This document shows positions 34,919-44,164 of a stretch of DNA of 64,000 bases, in pieces (position 1 is the stretch's first letter; every line of letters starts with the position of its first letter). Location: NCBI GenBank assembly GCA_963783085.1, contig CAWAMJ010000005.1:62001-126000 (forward strand), given 5' to 3'. This DNA comes from CAVYUC01 sp963783085. Lineage in GTDB: Bacteria > Bacteroidota > Bacteroidia > Bacteroidales > Prolixibacteraceae. Under the pieces are notes generated by a model. That model was not told where the DNA came from, made no database searches, and worked only from the letters and a program-made list of their open reading frames with translations. Both the position numbers and the translations under genes were made by a program.

Positions 34919-35215
34919 ATGGGAAAAGAAACGAAAAATGCATTATTGGGATTTATCGCGGGCGCAGCCGTCGGAGCTCTGACCGGAATTTTAATGGCGC
35001 CGGAAAAAGGAGAAAAAACGCGTAAAAAAATTTCAAAAAAAGTAAATGAAGTGTCCAGGGATCTTTCTGAAACCATTGCGGACAAAGTTGACGAACTGAA
35101 AGACCAGGTGAATGAAGTAATCCGGGAAATGCGCGGCGAAGTTGATGAAACCGGAAAAAAAGTTAAGGCTAAAGTTGACGAAAGCCAGAAAGAAGTGAAA
35201 ACTGCCGCTCAGTAA
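34919..35215 (+). CDS. YtxH domain-containing protein
   Basis: A 98-residue small protein with an N-terminal glycine-rich membrane segment (residues 8-27: LLGFIAGAAVGALTGILMAPEKG), exactly the YtxH family pattern, followed by a long lysine/glutamate-rich coiled coil. YtxH proteins are induced by general stress in Bacillus. Here it begins a four-gene cassette with a holin-like protein, a small basic protein and a universal stress protein. Confidence 0.82.
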   Translation: MGKETKNALLGFIAGAAVGALTGILMAPEKGEKTRKKISKKVNEVSRDLSETIADKVDELKDQVNEVIREMRGEVDETGKKVKAKVDESQKEVKTAAQ

Positions 35216-35258
35216 ATAAAATGGTCTTAATCTTAACTTCAACCAAAATTAAAACGGA

Positions 35259-35624
35259 ATGAGCCACGAGCTGATAAGGCACATCAATGAGTTTATAAAC
35301 GTTTTTAAAAAGTATGTTAAAGCGAAGCTCGATTTGGTAAAACTGTCGTTGATTGAAAAATCTTCCGGTATTATCAGCCTTCTTTTTAGCTTGTTGTTCG
35401 CGGTTTTAATTGCCGTTTTAACAGTAGGTTTCGGAGCAGCCGCATTTGCAGTGTGGTACGGACAAACTTATGGAAGTTATGTTGGGGGACTGCTTATTGC
35501 GGCTGGCGCTCTTCTCATAATTTCCTTTGTTTTCTTCCTTGTCGGAAGGAGATTACTTGTTTCGCTTGTGATTAAGAACTTCTCGGAGATACTTTTCGAT
35601 GATGATGAAAAACAGGAAATTTAA
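35259..35624 (+). CDS. Phage-holin-superfamily-like membrane protein (stress cassette)
   Basis: A 121-residue protein with an amphipathic N-terminal region (residues 1-35) and two membrane helices (about 38-62 and 72-98), of the type annotated as phage holin family or putative actinobacterial holin-X superfamily. It is not next to any phage gene. Its neighbours are YtxH, a small basic protein and a USP, so a role in envelope stress rather than lysis is more likely. Confidence 0.7.
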   Translation: MSHELIRHINEFINVFKKYVKAKLDLVKLSLIEKSSGIISLLFSLLFAVLIAVLTVGFGAAAFAVWYGQTYGSYVGGLLIAAGALLIISFVFFLVGRRLLVSLVIKNFSEILFDDDEKQEI

Positions 35625-35627
35625 TTT

Positions 35628-35837
35628 GTGATGAGAACAATCAGGAATAAACGGGAGCTTCAGATGTTGAAGCACAAATTAAGATATGAAGAAAAAATCC
35701 TTGAAAAAGATATTTCAACAGTTACCGCAGATCTTTTAGCCGATTTGAACTGGAAATTGCGTGGGGTTACTTTTGACATCGGCTCCCGTTTAGTCTTTTT
35801 TCTGATTCGGAATTTTCGAAAGCCAAAAAATAACTAA
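35628..35837 (+). CDS. Small conserved protein of unknown function
   Basis: A 69-residue, basic, helix-rich protein (MRTIRNKRELQMLKHKLRYEEKILEKD) ending with a hydrophobic stretch (DIGSRLVFFLIRNFRK). It starts three bases after the holin-like gene and is therefore cotranscribed with it. No family is recognised. The pattern suggests a peripheral membrane protein partner of the neighbouring membrane proteins. Confidence 0.6.
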   Translation: MMRTIRNKRELQMLKHKLRYEEKILEKDISTVTADLLADLNWKLRGVTFDIGSRLVFFLIRNFRKPKNN

Positions 35838-35868
35838 CCTTGTTTTTACCCGGATAAGTTTCCGCTTT

Positions 35869-35910
35869 CCCGGTGCAAATAAACCGTTGTTTTTACCGGG
35901 GATTTTTTTC
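35869..35910 (+). terminator. Possible intrinsic terminator in the stress cassette
   Basis: CCCGGT (35869-35874) pairs with ACCGGG (35895-35900), then GATTTTTTTC. The loop is long (20 bases), so strength is uncertain. It lies between the small basic protein and the USP gene, which argues for starting the USP at 35929 rather than at 35887. Confidence 0.4.
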
Positions 35911-35928
35911 TTCATAAAATTCTTTGTT

Positions 35929-36786
35929 ATGAAAACGAATTTGTTGCTGTTGGATTCTTATTACAACCTCGAAAACCTGATTTCAACAGCGTTTTCATTC
36001 AGTAAAAAATTTAATTACCGGCTTAAAATAGTCTATGTCTTCGATTTTAACTGGATGAGGGAATCGTATATGGTAGGCGGCGCCGGCGGTACAATCGACC
36101 CGAGCCTCGTTATGGTTGAACGGAACGTCAGGGAAGAATTCCAGATTGCAGAAAATAAGATCAGGGAGGCGGTAGAAAAGCCCGCTTCAGTAAGCAATGT
36201 TCCTTATGATTTGGCTGTTTCTGAAATCAACCGGATTGATTTGGTCAATGACGAACTGAAGGAAAATGAAGAAACTGTTTTGATGATTAGTACCCACCAG
36301 AGTTATACGGAAGCGTCCGGTGGTTTAATTGGTTACCCGAACATTGTGGAACATGTAAAATGCCCGGTGTTTGTAATTCCTGAAAATGTGTCGGTTCTCG
36401 AATTTAATCACCTGGTATTTGCAACGGATTATCATCCTGAAGATTTAGCGGCTATTAAACACCTGATCAGTTTCGCCGGCGAAAATACAACGATTACTGT
36501 TCTTCATAATTCCAAAGAAGTTGAATTCCACGATAATTTGAAGTGGCTTGGATTTCAGAAACTTTGTATTGACGAAACCGGTTGGCAGAATTTCAATTTT
36601 GAACTAATGAACGAAGACGACTTTCAACATTCGGTTGAAATATATTCGAAAAGCCAGCCGCTCGATTTATTGGCAGTTGTAAAAGAGAAACGTGGATTTT
36701 TCAGGCAAATATTTACGTCGAGCGAAACCAAACACTTATTAACCGGATTCGAAAGGCCGATTTTGGTTTACCACGATAAAACATAA
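35929..36786 (+). CDS. Universal stress protein family protein
   Basis: A 286-residue tandem USP-like protein: MKTNLLLLDSYYNLENLISTAFSFSKKF starts the first Rossmann-like half, and the second half begins at about residue 150 (FNHLVFATDYHPEDLAAIKHL). The G-x2-G-x9-G-S ATP motif is not clear, so ATP binding may be lost. It has no transmembrane region. Translation from the ATG at 35929 gives the canonical N-terminus; an upstream in-frame ATG would overlap the terminator-like hairpin. Confidence 0.78.
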   Translation: MKTNLLLLDSYYNLENLISTAFSFSKKFNYRLKIVYVFDFNWMRESYMVGGAGGTIDPSLVMVERNVREEFQIAENKIREAVEKPASVSNVPYDLAVSEINRIDLVNDELKENEETVLMISTHQSYTEASGGLIGYPNIVEHVKCPVFVIPENVSVLEFNHLVFATDYHPEDLAAIKHLISFAGENTTITVLHNSKEVEFHDNLKWLGFQKLCIDETGWQNFNFELMNEDDFQHSVEIYSKSQPLDLLAVVKEKRGFFRQIFTSSETKHLLTGFERPILVYHDKT

Positions 36787-36796
36787 AAAACCGCCG

Positions 36797-37861
36797 ATGA
36801 AGTTTTCAGCTTCGGTTACACAAAAAATAATTACAACGTCCCTGCTGGTTTTTTTATTCATTGCTTTCATAGGTTTCTCCTGTGATACAAACAGAAAAGA
36901 ACGTGAACATTCATCGGATAATCCTTCCGGCAATGCCGCCGGAGAATCTGCAAACCTTCAGGATTTTACCTCCGGTGAATTCGGCTTTTCCGTAAAGTAT
37001 CCTGAAAACTGGGTACAGAAAACATTTCAGGAAGGCCGACATACAATCATTAATTTTTTGCCTGCCGATCAGGAAAATCAGGCAGAATTGCCGGTAATTG
37101 TTCATGCAAAGCCCGGGATTTCGTTCGTCGGTATTTATCCTGCAGGTTATGAAGTTGACTTGCCATTTGGGAAAAGTTCCCGAATTTTATCGGACGAAAT
37201 TTCTGTGCCATTTCCGGTTAACCTAAAACAATCGAGGAAATTTTTACTGGAAAACGGGGAACCCTGGGGATATTACATTGTGCCGGCCCGGATTCCTGAA
37301 AGCTGGAGCAACTATGGATTTATTTTTGCCCAAATTGCCGTTAACAACCCAAGAATCCAATGCATCGACAAAGAAACCGGAAAAGAAGTGGAGATGCCGG
37401 AATGTGACCCGATGAAAGGCGACACAGTGAAACGTTTCGGAGAAGTGGCCTCCGGTGACAAAACGCGCGTGCGGGAATTGTTGAAAAAAACAGAGTTTCA
37501 GCAACCTGCACAGAATACTCAACATCGAAACAACGTAGATTCCGAAGGAATTCAAATCAGTCAGCCCAAACCCGGCTCGAAAATAACCTCGCCACTCGAA
37601 ATTAAAGGTGAAGCCAAAGGTACCTGGTTTTTTGAAGCCACTTTTGAAGTGGAGTTGTTGAAAAACGGAGATTTACTGGCCGACACCTTCGTCCGCGCAC
37701 GCAGTGACTGGATGACCGAAGATTTTGTTCCTTTTTCGGCAATTTTAATTTTTCAACCGGAAGAAGCCGGTAACGCGATTTTAAAATTCAAAAACAGCAA
37801 TCCGTCAGGTTTGCCCGAACATTCAAAAACCTATTCTTTGCCTGTAACCATCGGAAATTAA
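36797..37861 (+). CDS. Secreted lipoprotein with Gmad2-like immunoglobulin domain
   Basis: A 354-residue exported protein with a lipobox-like F-S-C at Cys29. The middle (about 55-200) looks like a PsbP/lipoprotein-type domain (FTSGEFGFSVKYPENW), and the C-terminus (about 250-350) matches Gmad2 (ISQPKPGSKITSPLEIKGEAKGTWFFEATFEVELLKNGDLL). Gmad2 occurs in spore-germination and many other surface proteins. It follows the USP by ten bases. Function is unknown; a surface or periplasmic binding role is likely. Confidence 0.72.
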   Translation: MKFSASVTQKIITTSLLVFLFIAFIGFSCDTNRKEREHSSDNPSGNAAGESANLQDFTSGEFGFSVKYPENWVQKTFQEGRHTIINFLPADQENQAELPVIVHAKPGISFVGIYPAGYEVDLPFGKSSRILSDEISVPFPVNLKQSRKFLLENGEPWGYYIVPARIPESWSNYGFIFAQIAVNNPRIQCIDKETGKEVEMPECDPMKGDTVKRFGEVASGDKTRVRELLKKTEFQQPAQNTQHRNNVDSEGIQISQPKPGSKITSPLEIKGEAKGTWFFEATFEVELLKNGDLLADTFVRARSDWMTEDFVPFSAILIFQPEEAGNAILKFKNSNPSGLPEHSKTYSLPVTIGN

Positions 37862-38169
37862 AAGACTTTAAGGTGGTTTTTCTTCTTTTATTTAGCATTC
37901 CATCATTCAACTTTATTTATTTCGGTTTGCGCAACATTGCATTTACCAATGAATATTCGTAACTTTTCTCCGCTATATCTCTCATTTATTGAGTTTTTGT
38001 AAATCATTACCGCTTTTTTAAAAGGACGCGTTCTGTAAATTTTAATTAATTAAACCGATTGGTTAAAATGATTTCACCCCGGGCATTTTATTCGGTGCGC
38101 TTGTCTGTACCCGGCACAAAACCGAATTTATTTGAACCTTATTTTTTTAATTTTTAAAATCATTAAGTT
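37862..38169. other. Intergenic region upstream of the GH13 pair
   Basis: About 300 bases, AT-rich, with no supported gene or repeat. A clear promoter could not be picked out, although it must drive the gene at 38170. Confidence 0.4.
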
Positions 38170-38745
38170 ATGGCAAACATTGGTGAATTATCAGTTGAAG
38201 AGTTTCAGGGAGTGTTGAATGAGTTTTTTGCAGTTCCTGAAAAAAGGCAGAAAATGACTCTCGCAGAAATTAAGCAGATTGCCGGAAGGTTGAATACAGT
38301 AATTAATATTCCGATCATACGCGAAACGGGCGAAGAGAAAATTCTGATAAAAATCGTTCTGAAGGTCGATACATTTATTTACAACAGTATGCCCAACGAG
38401 CTGTATGATTTGATTAGGAGCGTTGATGAAGGAATTAATGACGAAGAAGCCGAAAGGTTGATAATCAGGCTATCGAAACTGGCAAATGAAAAAATCGATA
38501 TTCCTTATATTCCTGAACAACTGGAATATGTGGTCATTCGGTTCATTATTGCAATTTTAATTAACTCTGCCAGGAAAAAATTTAAATTCAGCGACGTGAT
38601 TGATAAGGTATCACAACTGGCCATTCCGGGTAATAAAGATGCAAACGATAATCAATTGAAGAAATTGGTTATTAAACGCGAAGAATCCGGCGAAATAGCA
38701 AGCAAAAAAGAAGAAGATGTTCCTCTACAACCGGAACCGGTATAA
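38170..38745 (+). CDS. Unknown protein upstream of a GH13 enzyme
   Basis: A 191-residue cytoplasmic-type protein, helical and charged, with a hydrophobic patch (LEYVVIRFIIAILINSARKKFKF, residues 118-140) and an acidic, disordered C-terminus. No signal peptide or motif is visible. It is 19 bases before a GH13 gene, with which it seems to be cotranscribed; a regulatory or complex-forming role in glucan handling is a guess. Confidence 0.65.
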   Translation: MANIGELSVEEFQGVLNEFFAVPEKRQKMTLAEIKQIAGRLNTVINIPIIRETGEEKILIKIVLKVDTFIYNSMPNELYDLIRSVDEGINDEEAERLIIRLSKLANEKIDIPYIPEQLEYVVIRFIIAILINSARKKFKFSDVIDKVSQLAIPGNKDANDNQLKKLVIKREESGEIASKKEEDVPLQPEPV

Positions 38746-38764
38746 TATCCGATGATTATCTGCT

Positions 38765-40756
38765 ATGTTCAACATCAGTGAAACCGGGCCGGAAATACAG
38801 GGAACAAGGGTTCGTTTCAGGATTTACCTTCCAAACATCCGGAAAGAAAGCGGATTTTCTGTTCGTGTTTATATCATCGGTAAAAAAGGACAATTTGATG
38901 TGGAGGTTCCCGCCATTAAAATGCCGCTGCAACCGGTAAACGATCAGGAAGATTTCGAATGGGGCGAGAGTCCAAAATCACTTTGGAGAAGTGAATGGGC
39001 TGAGCTTACCGCCGGAATTTGGTTGTACAGGTTCAGGATTACCGGGCCTTCAAAAGAGGATGGCAAAACGGTGGGAAGCCTTTTTTTCGGCGATCCGTGC
39101 GCACGGGAAACCGATGCCGGGGTTTTTTCCGTTTTCCGCATAGAAGATACCGGTCACATTCATTGGAACGACCAGCAATTCGTGGTGCCGCCCACCAAAG
39201 ATTTAATTTTGTACGAAATTAATGTGGCCGAATTTAGCGGTAGTTTTTATGGCGTTGCCGGAAGAATTCCATATCTGAAAAGCCTGGGCGTGAACGCCAT
39301 AGAATTGATGCCGGTGAGCAGCATTGCCGAACCTAACCGCTGGGGTTATGTTCCTGTTTTTTATATGGCCCCCGAAGAACGTTTCGGCGGGCCTGCCGGA
39401 TTTCGTTATCTGGTAAATGAATGTCATCAGAATAATGTTGCTGTTGTGCTGGATGTGGTATATGCACATGCCGATCGAATGTTTCCATACCAGATTGGTT
39501 ACGAACGGTTTTTTGATTTGTGGAAGGATGATCGTTTCTATGAAGATAATGAGCTGAAACTTTCACCAAATCCGATTGTGAGCGCGTATGATAATTTTGC
39601 GAAAAAGAACGACTGGCGGATGGAATCGACAGGGGAGTTTTTTACTGCGGTAAACCGGTTTTGGATGAAGGAATACCACATCGACGGATTCAGATACGAT
39701 CATGTTAACGGTTACCTCGACAAACGGCCGGTTGAAAAAGATGGCCATATCGACTGGTACAGCCACGAAAACCGCCCGACGTTTGAATCGCTGCGCAAAT
39801 TGACCCTGGCAACCTACCGCGAAAGTAAAAACTACAATCGTTTCGTGCCGGCGCCTGCTGCCGCCTCACGGATTATTCAAATTTCGGAAGACCTGGGGGA
39901 AAGCGCTTATCAGTTGTCGCAGGTATCGGAAAATGCGATTAACGGAAACTGGGAAAAACGGCTGTCTGAAGAAACGGTGAAAGTTATTTCCACCGGCGAA
40001 ATCACCGAAAGCTTCCCCAAGGAATTGCTGCTTGGCGATGTCCGGTTCAACCAATTGGGATACAGTTCGGAAAAGGATGTTGATGGCGAAACGATTACAA
40101 CACATGTTGTGCAGTTTATTGAGTCGCATGATGAACTGCGGTTGTTTTTCCTGATTCAGCAGGAAGACCGGGAAAAGAGCGGAGGATTCGAATTCCGGCA
40201 TGGTTTGGACGGGCAGCCCTGGTGGAAACTGCAGCCTTTTGCCATTGCTTTAATGACCAGCGTGGGCATTCCAATGATTTGTTCGGGACAGGAATTCGCC
40301 GAAAATTACGGGCTGCCCGAAAATGGCATGGCCCGCGTGCGGGCAGCACGGCCGCTTCACTGGGATTACTTTTACAATGTTTCTGAAAATGAGGAGAGTC
40401 CAACAGTGCTCCCGCTGGTGACGCTTTACCGGCATTTAGGGCAATTGCGGAATTTGCATCCTGCACTCCGGGAAAATCGTGATTTTGCTAAAATTGAAGT
40501 TTTTGATAAGTCTGAGCCGGTATTGGTTTACCGCCGCTGGAACAGCAAAGAAGCCCTGATCGTGATCCTTAATTTTTCCGGTAACGAAAAATTTGTGCAG
40601 ATATCGCCTGGCCACGCGGGGAAATGGCTTGACATTCTCGAAGGAAGTTATCGTGAACATCCGTGGTCTGTTGAAGTTGATAATCCGGGACAGCCGGTGT
40701 GGGTCCCGGTTTCATCGCATTTTGGAAGAATCCTTTGTTTTGATTTTCAGGATTGA
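38765..40756 (+). CDS. GH13 alpha-amylase/branching-enzyme-like protein
   Basis: A 663-residue cytoplasmic protein. An N-terminal beta-sandwich (1-140) precedes a (beta/alpha)8 barrel. Family motifs appear as DVVYAHAD (D230, H235), GFRYDHVNGY (nucleophile D312), ISEDLGE (likely acid/base E375) and FIESHDE (H455, D456), so all catalytic positions are present. The NRWGYVPVFYMAPEERFGG block is shared with GlgB and GlgX. A C-terminal beta domain follows. Substrate specificity (branching, debranching or amylase) cannot be set by eye. It shares a unit with the unknown gene upstream. Confidence 0.85.
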   Translation: MFNISETGPEIQGTRVRFRIYLPNIRKESGFSVRVYIIGKKGQFDVEVPAIKMPLQPVNDQEDFEWGESPKSLWRSEWAELTAGIWLYRFRITGPSKEDGKTVGSLFFGDPCARETDAGVFSVFRIEDTGHIHWNDQQFVVPPTKDLILYEINVAEFSGSFYGVAGRIPYLKSLGVNAIELMPVSSIAEPNRWGYVPVFYMAPEERFGGPAGFRYLVNECHQNNVAVVLDVVYAHADRMFPYQIGYERFFDLWKDDRFYEDNELKLSPNPIVSAYDNFAKKNDWRMESTGEFFTAVNRFWMKEYHIDGFRYDHVNGYLDKRPVEKDGHIDWYSHENRPTFESLRKLTLATYRESKNYNRFVPAPAAASRIIQISEDLGESAYQLSQVSENAINGNWEKRLSEETVKVISTGEITESFPKELLLGDVRFNQLGYSSEKDVDGETITTHVVQFIESHDELRLFFLIQQEDREKSGGFEFRHGLDGQPWWKLQPFAIALMTSVGIPMICSGQEFAENYGLPENGMARVRAARPLHWDYFYNVSENEESPTVLPLVTLYRHLGQLRNLHPALRENRDFAKIEVFDKSEPVLVYRRWNSKEALIVILNFSGNEKFVQISPGHAGKWLDILEGSYREHPWSVEVDNPGQPVWVPVSSHFGRILCFDFQD

Positions 40757-40786
40757 AACATCAGTGTGGAACCTGTTTTACCCGGT

Positions 40787-42523
40787 TCATTTTCCTGTTG
40801 AAGAAAAAAAATTGGTAAAATGCGCAGCGTTTTCAAGTGGAGTAATTTCCAGTTCAAAGCTGAATTTACTTCCTTTTCCAACGTCTGATTCAAGATTAAT
40901 ACTGGTTCCCAAACTTTTCGCATACGCCTGTGCAATCGATAATCCAAGTCCCGAACCTTCGTGCGATCGGGTATGCGAAGCATTGGCCTGTACAAATCTT
41001 TGGAATATCGACTGAAATTTATCTTTCGGAATCCCAATTCCGCTGTCCCTGACATGAAAAAAAAGTTTATTTTCTTTCCGGGTGCAACCGAATTCAACAA
41101 ATCCTTCGGTGGTAAATTTCAGCGCATTTTTTATCAGGTTGATCATAATCGACTCCAGCTTGTTTTTATCGGTTTTTAAAATTACATTTTCTGCATTCTC
41201 CGTTATTACAAGCTTGAAATTCAGGTTTTTTGCATCTGCCTCGGGCTTAAAAAAACCGTAAAGGTAATACATAAAGTCTTTTAGGTCGATCAGCGATTTA
41301 AACACAGCTACCTCACCCGATTCGATTTTCGATATTTCGATGATATCATTAATGGTGTTCATTAAACGTTCGCTGCTTTCTTTAATATAATTCACAAAAA
41401 CGTCGTATTGCCCGCTGCTCATTTTAGGCGTCTGAAGAAGTTTTACAAAACCGAGGATTCCATTCATCGGAGTTCTTATTTCATGGCTCATATTGGCCAG
41501 AAATGCCGATTTTAACCGATCGCTTTCCTCTGCTCTTTCTTTTGCTGCAATCAATTCTTTTTCCGCTTTTACCTGCCGCGATATATCGTGAATAACAGCA
41601 TATTCCATCACCTTGTTCTGAACTTCAATTTTCCCGCTGTATACCTGCACATTTCTGATTTCGCCATTCGATAATTGATGGCGGAAATTAAAGTAGTCGC
41701 GGCCTTCTTTTTCAACTGTTTGCTTTTCTTTTTCAATCTCATCTTTTGAGAGAATGTTAATGTCCGATATATTTAATTTCCTGATTTCATCGTAAGAATA
41801 GCCGTAATATTTTAATGCTGAAACATTTGCATCAACAATCTGTCCGTTTTCATCATCGACTAATAGTATAATTGATTTGTTTTCGTGAAAAAGTGCTTTG
41901 TGCTTTTCTTCGCTGGCAGTCAGTTGCTCTTTTGCCAGATATTCAGGGGTAATATCTTTAAAAGTGCAATACGTGCTGGTAAAATTTTGCACCTCATCAT
42001 ATGCTGCTTTTCCGGCATACATCACAAAAATGGGATCTCCATTTTTCTTTTCCATTTTTAAACTCGTGTTTATCTCCCCTTTTTGTTTTAGCTCCGGATA
42101 AATTGTCTCGAAATGCGGTATACTTTCAGAATTTAAAAAGTTGACAAACCGTTTTCCAATTGCTTCCTCACGCTGGTAACCAAGCATGTAGCACCATTCC
42201 GGATTGACATCAACCACTTTTCCGTCGGCATCGAGCGACTGGTAGGCAAGCGGTGCATTTTCATATATGGTGCGGTATTTCTCTTCGCTTTCCTTAATGG
42301 TTAAACGAGCTTGTTTTTCCCTTTCGGTATTGCGTTTTACAAGCGTAAACAGAAATGCCGCAGTTAGCAAAATAAAAAAAATTCCTTTCACTGACTGATA
42401 GTAACTGATCGATTCCGGGTTTCGAAAAGTGAGCGCCAGCAATTTGTCGGAGAATAAAATCCACAATATGCCCAATAGCAAGTATAGTAGGGTGATTTTA
42501 TATTCGAACTTCATTTTTTTCAT
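40787..42523 (-). CDS. Membrane-bound PAS sensor histidine kinase
   Basis: A 578-residue kinase with two N-terminal helices (about 10-30 and 45-62), two PAS domains (about 80-190 and 205-315), HisKA with H347 (ANMSHEIRTP), and an HATPase domain (NLIKNALKFTTEG, DSGIGI, GSGLGLSIAQAYAKS). The last ~15 residues are non-conserved. No response regulator is adjacent. It is convergent with the GH13 gene and divergent from the Mut7-C gene. Confidence 0.9.
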   Translation of the reverse strand: MKKMKFEYKITLLYLLLGILWILFSDKLLALTFRNPESISYYQSVKGIFFILLTAAFLFTLVKRNTEREKQARLTIKESEEKYRTIYENAPLAYQSLDADGKVVDVNPEWCYMLGYQREEAIGKRFVNFLNSESIPHFETIYPELKQKGEINTSLKMEKKNGDPIFVMYAGKAAYDEVQNFTSTYCTFKDITPEYLAKEQLTASEEKHKALFHENKSIILLVDDENGQIVDANVSALKYYGYSYDEIRKLNISDINILSKDEIEKEKQTVEKEGRDYFNFRHQLSNGEIRNVQVYSGKIEVQNKVMEYAVIHDISRQVKAEKELIAAKERAEESDRLKSAFLANMSHEIRTPMNGILGFVKLLQTPKMSSGQYDVFVNYIKESSERLMNTINDIIEISKIESGEVAVFKSLIDLKDFMYYLYGFFKPEADAKNLNFKLVITENAENVILKTDKNKLESIMINLIKNALKFTTEGFVEFGCTRKENKLFFHVRDSGIGIPKDKFQSIFQRFVQANASHTRSHEGSGLGLSIAQAYAKSLGTSINLESDVGKGSKFSFELEITPLENAAHFTNFFSSTGK

Positions 42524-42731
42524 CTCGAATAAGGAGTTTTTTCTTAAACCGTTACCGGAAGTCGAAGAAAACGTTTAAGCATCCACGTTAAAATTCAGGT
42601 TATTCTGTATAAATGTACAAAATTAGCGTGGAATTTTTTCTGTTTTTCGCTATGCAATGTTCACATCTTTTCCGGAACTTTTTATCGTTGTAAATTCTTT
42701 ATATATTTATTAGCTGTTGAAACTGAACAAA

Positions 42732-43526
42732 ATGAAATTGAACAACAGGGATACCGGCGAAAATCATGCGCCAAAAATCCGCACTGCGTGGTTCCGGTTT
42801 TACGAGGAGTTAAACGAGCATTTGCCTGAAAAAAAACGAAAGCAGTTATTTCCATATCATTTCCGGGGAAAACCATCGGTTAAAAATGTAATTGGTTCTT
42901 TTCGTGTTCCGCATTCCGAAGTTGATTTAATTCTTGTTGACGGAAATCCGGTGGGTTTCGGATACCATTTGCAGGGGGGCGAAACGGTTTCGGTGTATCC
43001 GGTTTTTGAATCACTCGATATTTCTCCGGTAATGCGGCTGCGCTCGGAACCTCTGCGAAAAACCAGGTTCGTCGTAGATGTTAATCTGGGAAAACTGGCG
43101 CAGAAACTCCGTTTGCTCGGTTTTGATACGTTGTTCCGCAACGATTACGACGATGATGAAATTATAGACATTTCGGAGCAGGAAAAACGAATTATACTAA
43201 CCCGCGACAAGGGGATTCTTACCCAAAACCGGGTGACGCACGGCTACTGGCTGCGCAATGATGACCCGAAAAAACAGTTAAAAGAAGTTGTTCAACGGCT
43301 GCAACTGAATACCAAATTCAAGCCTTTTTCAAGGTGCGCGGTTTGCAACAGCAGTTTGCGCAGGGCTGCAGAAAATGAGGTGGAAAATATGTTGCCCGAA
43401 GACACCATCAGTTTTCACAAGGAATTCTGGAAATGTTCCGGCTGTGGCAAGTTATATTGGAAAGGGTCTCATTACAAACACATTGAGCGGTGGGTTAAAG
43501 AGTTGAAAGAAGAAAATTCAAAATGA
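42732..43526 (+). CDS. Mut7-C RNase domain protein with N-terminal ubiquitin-like Mut7-C_ub domain
   Basis: A 264-residue protein: residues about 15-100 resemble the Mut7-C_ub beta-grasp domain (FRGKPSVKNVIGSFRVPHSEVDLILVDGNPV). Residues about 110-250 are a PIN-fold Mut7-C RNase (RFVVDVNLGKLAQKLRLLGFDTLFRNDYDD, ILTRDKGIL) with a C-terminal zinc ribbon (CAVCN ... CSGCGKLYWKGSHYKHI). This two-domain arrangement is a recognised Mut7-C family type. I start at the ATG at 42732; a TTG at 42717 is possible. It overlaps the DUF2905 gene by four bases. Confidence 0.87.
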   Translation: MKLNNRDTGENHAPKIRTAWFRFYEELNEHLPEKKRKQLFPYHFRGKPSVKNVIGSFRVPHSEVDLILVDGNPVGFGYHLQGGETVSVYPVFESLDISPVMRLRSEPLRKTRFVVDVNLGKLAQKLRLLGFDTLFRNDYDDDEIIDISEQEKRIILTRDKGILTQNRVTHGYWLRNDDPKKQLKEVVQRLQLNTKFKPFSRCAVCNSSLRRAAENEVENMLPEDTISFHKEFWKCSGCGKLYWKGSHYKHIERWVKELKEENSK

Positions 43527-43759
43527 CAAACAGAAACAGAAAAATGGCGCTCTGGTTTATTATTGCAGGAATGATTTTGGTTGTGATTGGTGCAGTCCTT
43601 TACATCGCACCTTCGGTGTTGAACTGGTTTGGAAAGCTGCCGGGCGACATCAGGATTGAAAACGAAAACAACAAAGTTTTTATTCCTGTTACTTCCATGA
43701 TCATTATCAGCATCATACTTACATTGGTGATCAACCTCATCCGTTTTTTGCAGAAATAA
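43523..43759 (+). CDS. DUF2905 family small membrane protein
   Basis: A 78-residue protein with two helices (residues 9-30 and 54-75) and the conserved LNWFGKLPGDIRIENENNKVFIP loop between them, which is the DUF2905 signature. It overlaps the Mut7-C gene by ATGA, so both are translated together. The function of the family is not known. Confidence 0.87.
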   Translation: MTNRNRKMALWFIIAGMILVVIGAVLYIAPSVLNWFGKLPGDIRIENENNKVFIPVTSMIIISIILTLVINLIRFLQK

Positions 43760-43791
43760 AATTTTCAAACTTTTCAGCCGGATTGAAAAAC

Positions 43792-43823
43792 AAAAAACCC
43801 ACCGGTTGCCGGCAGTTTTTTAT
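43792..43823. terminator. Bidirectional terminator between DUF2905 and cold-shock genes
   Basis: AAAAAAC (43792-43798) pairs with GTTTTTT (43815-43821), enclosing a CCGG-TTG-CCGG inner hairpin. It provides a T-run in both directions and lies between convergent genes. Confidence 0.55.
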
Positions 43824-43846
43824 GTCATCAAAGTTGAAAACAGTTG

Positions 43847-44038
43847 TTATATTTTTTTTACACTGACTGCATTCACTCCTTTCTCTCCTTCTTGTAGTTC
43901 GAATTCAACTTTGTCGCCCTTGTTAATTCTGTCGATTAATCCCGAAACATGCACAAAATGTTCTTTCCCGGTTTCATCTTCGGTAATAAAACCATAACCT
44001 TTGGCCCTGTTGAAGAATTTTACTGTTCCTTTATTCAT
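43847..44038 (-). CDS. Cold-shock domain protein (CspA family)
   Basis: A 63-residue single cold-shock domain that binds single-stranded nucleic acid. RNP1 is KGYGFIT and RNP2 is EHFVHVS; the domain ends in EGEKGVNAVSVKKI. I start at the inner ATG (MNKGTVKFFN, 44038), because the family begins there; MT at 44044 adds two residues. It stands alone with a TAAATTTG box upstream. Confidence 0.9.
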   Translation of the reverse strand: MNKGTVKFFNRAKGYGFITEDETGKEHFVHVSGLIDRINKGDKVEFELQEGEKGVNAVSVKKI

Positions 44039-44064
44039 CGTCAAAAAGTTAAAATAATGTTATA

Positions 44065-44072
44065 CAAATTTA
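44065..44072 (-). promoter_or_regulatory. Candidate -7 box of the cold-shock gene
   Basis: The minus strand reads TAAATTTG, a match to TAnnTTTG. Transcription would start near 44058, giving a short leader. A TTTG element lies 12 bases further upstream, closer than the usual 19-base spacing. Confidence 0.35.
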
Positions 44073-44164
44073 ACGGTAAGCAGTCAAATAAAACAGGATT
44101 TGAGCTATAATTTTGTATCCCAGACGTTTCATGCAAAATTCAATGCCTGATTTTCCGATGGATT

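Noticed and set aside
35259..35624. Holin-like gene as sign of a prophage
   Set aside because: No capsid, terminase, integrase or lysin gene lies near, and the context is a stress-type cassette.
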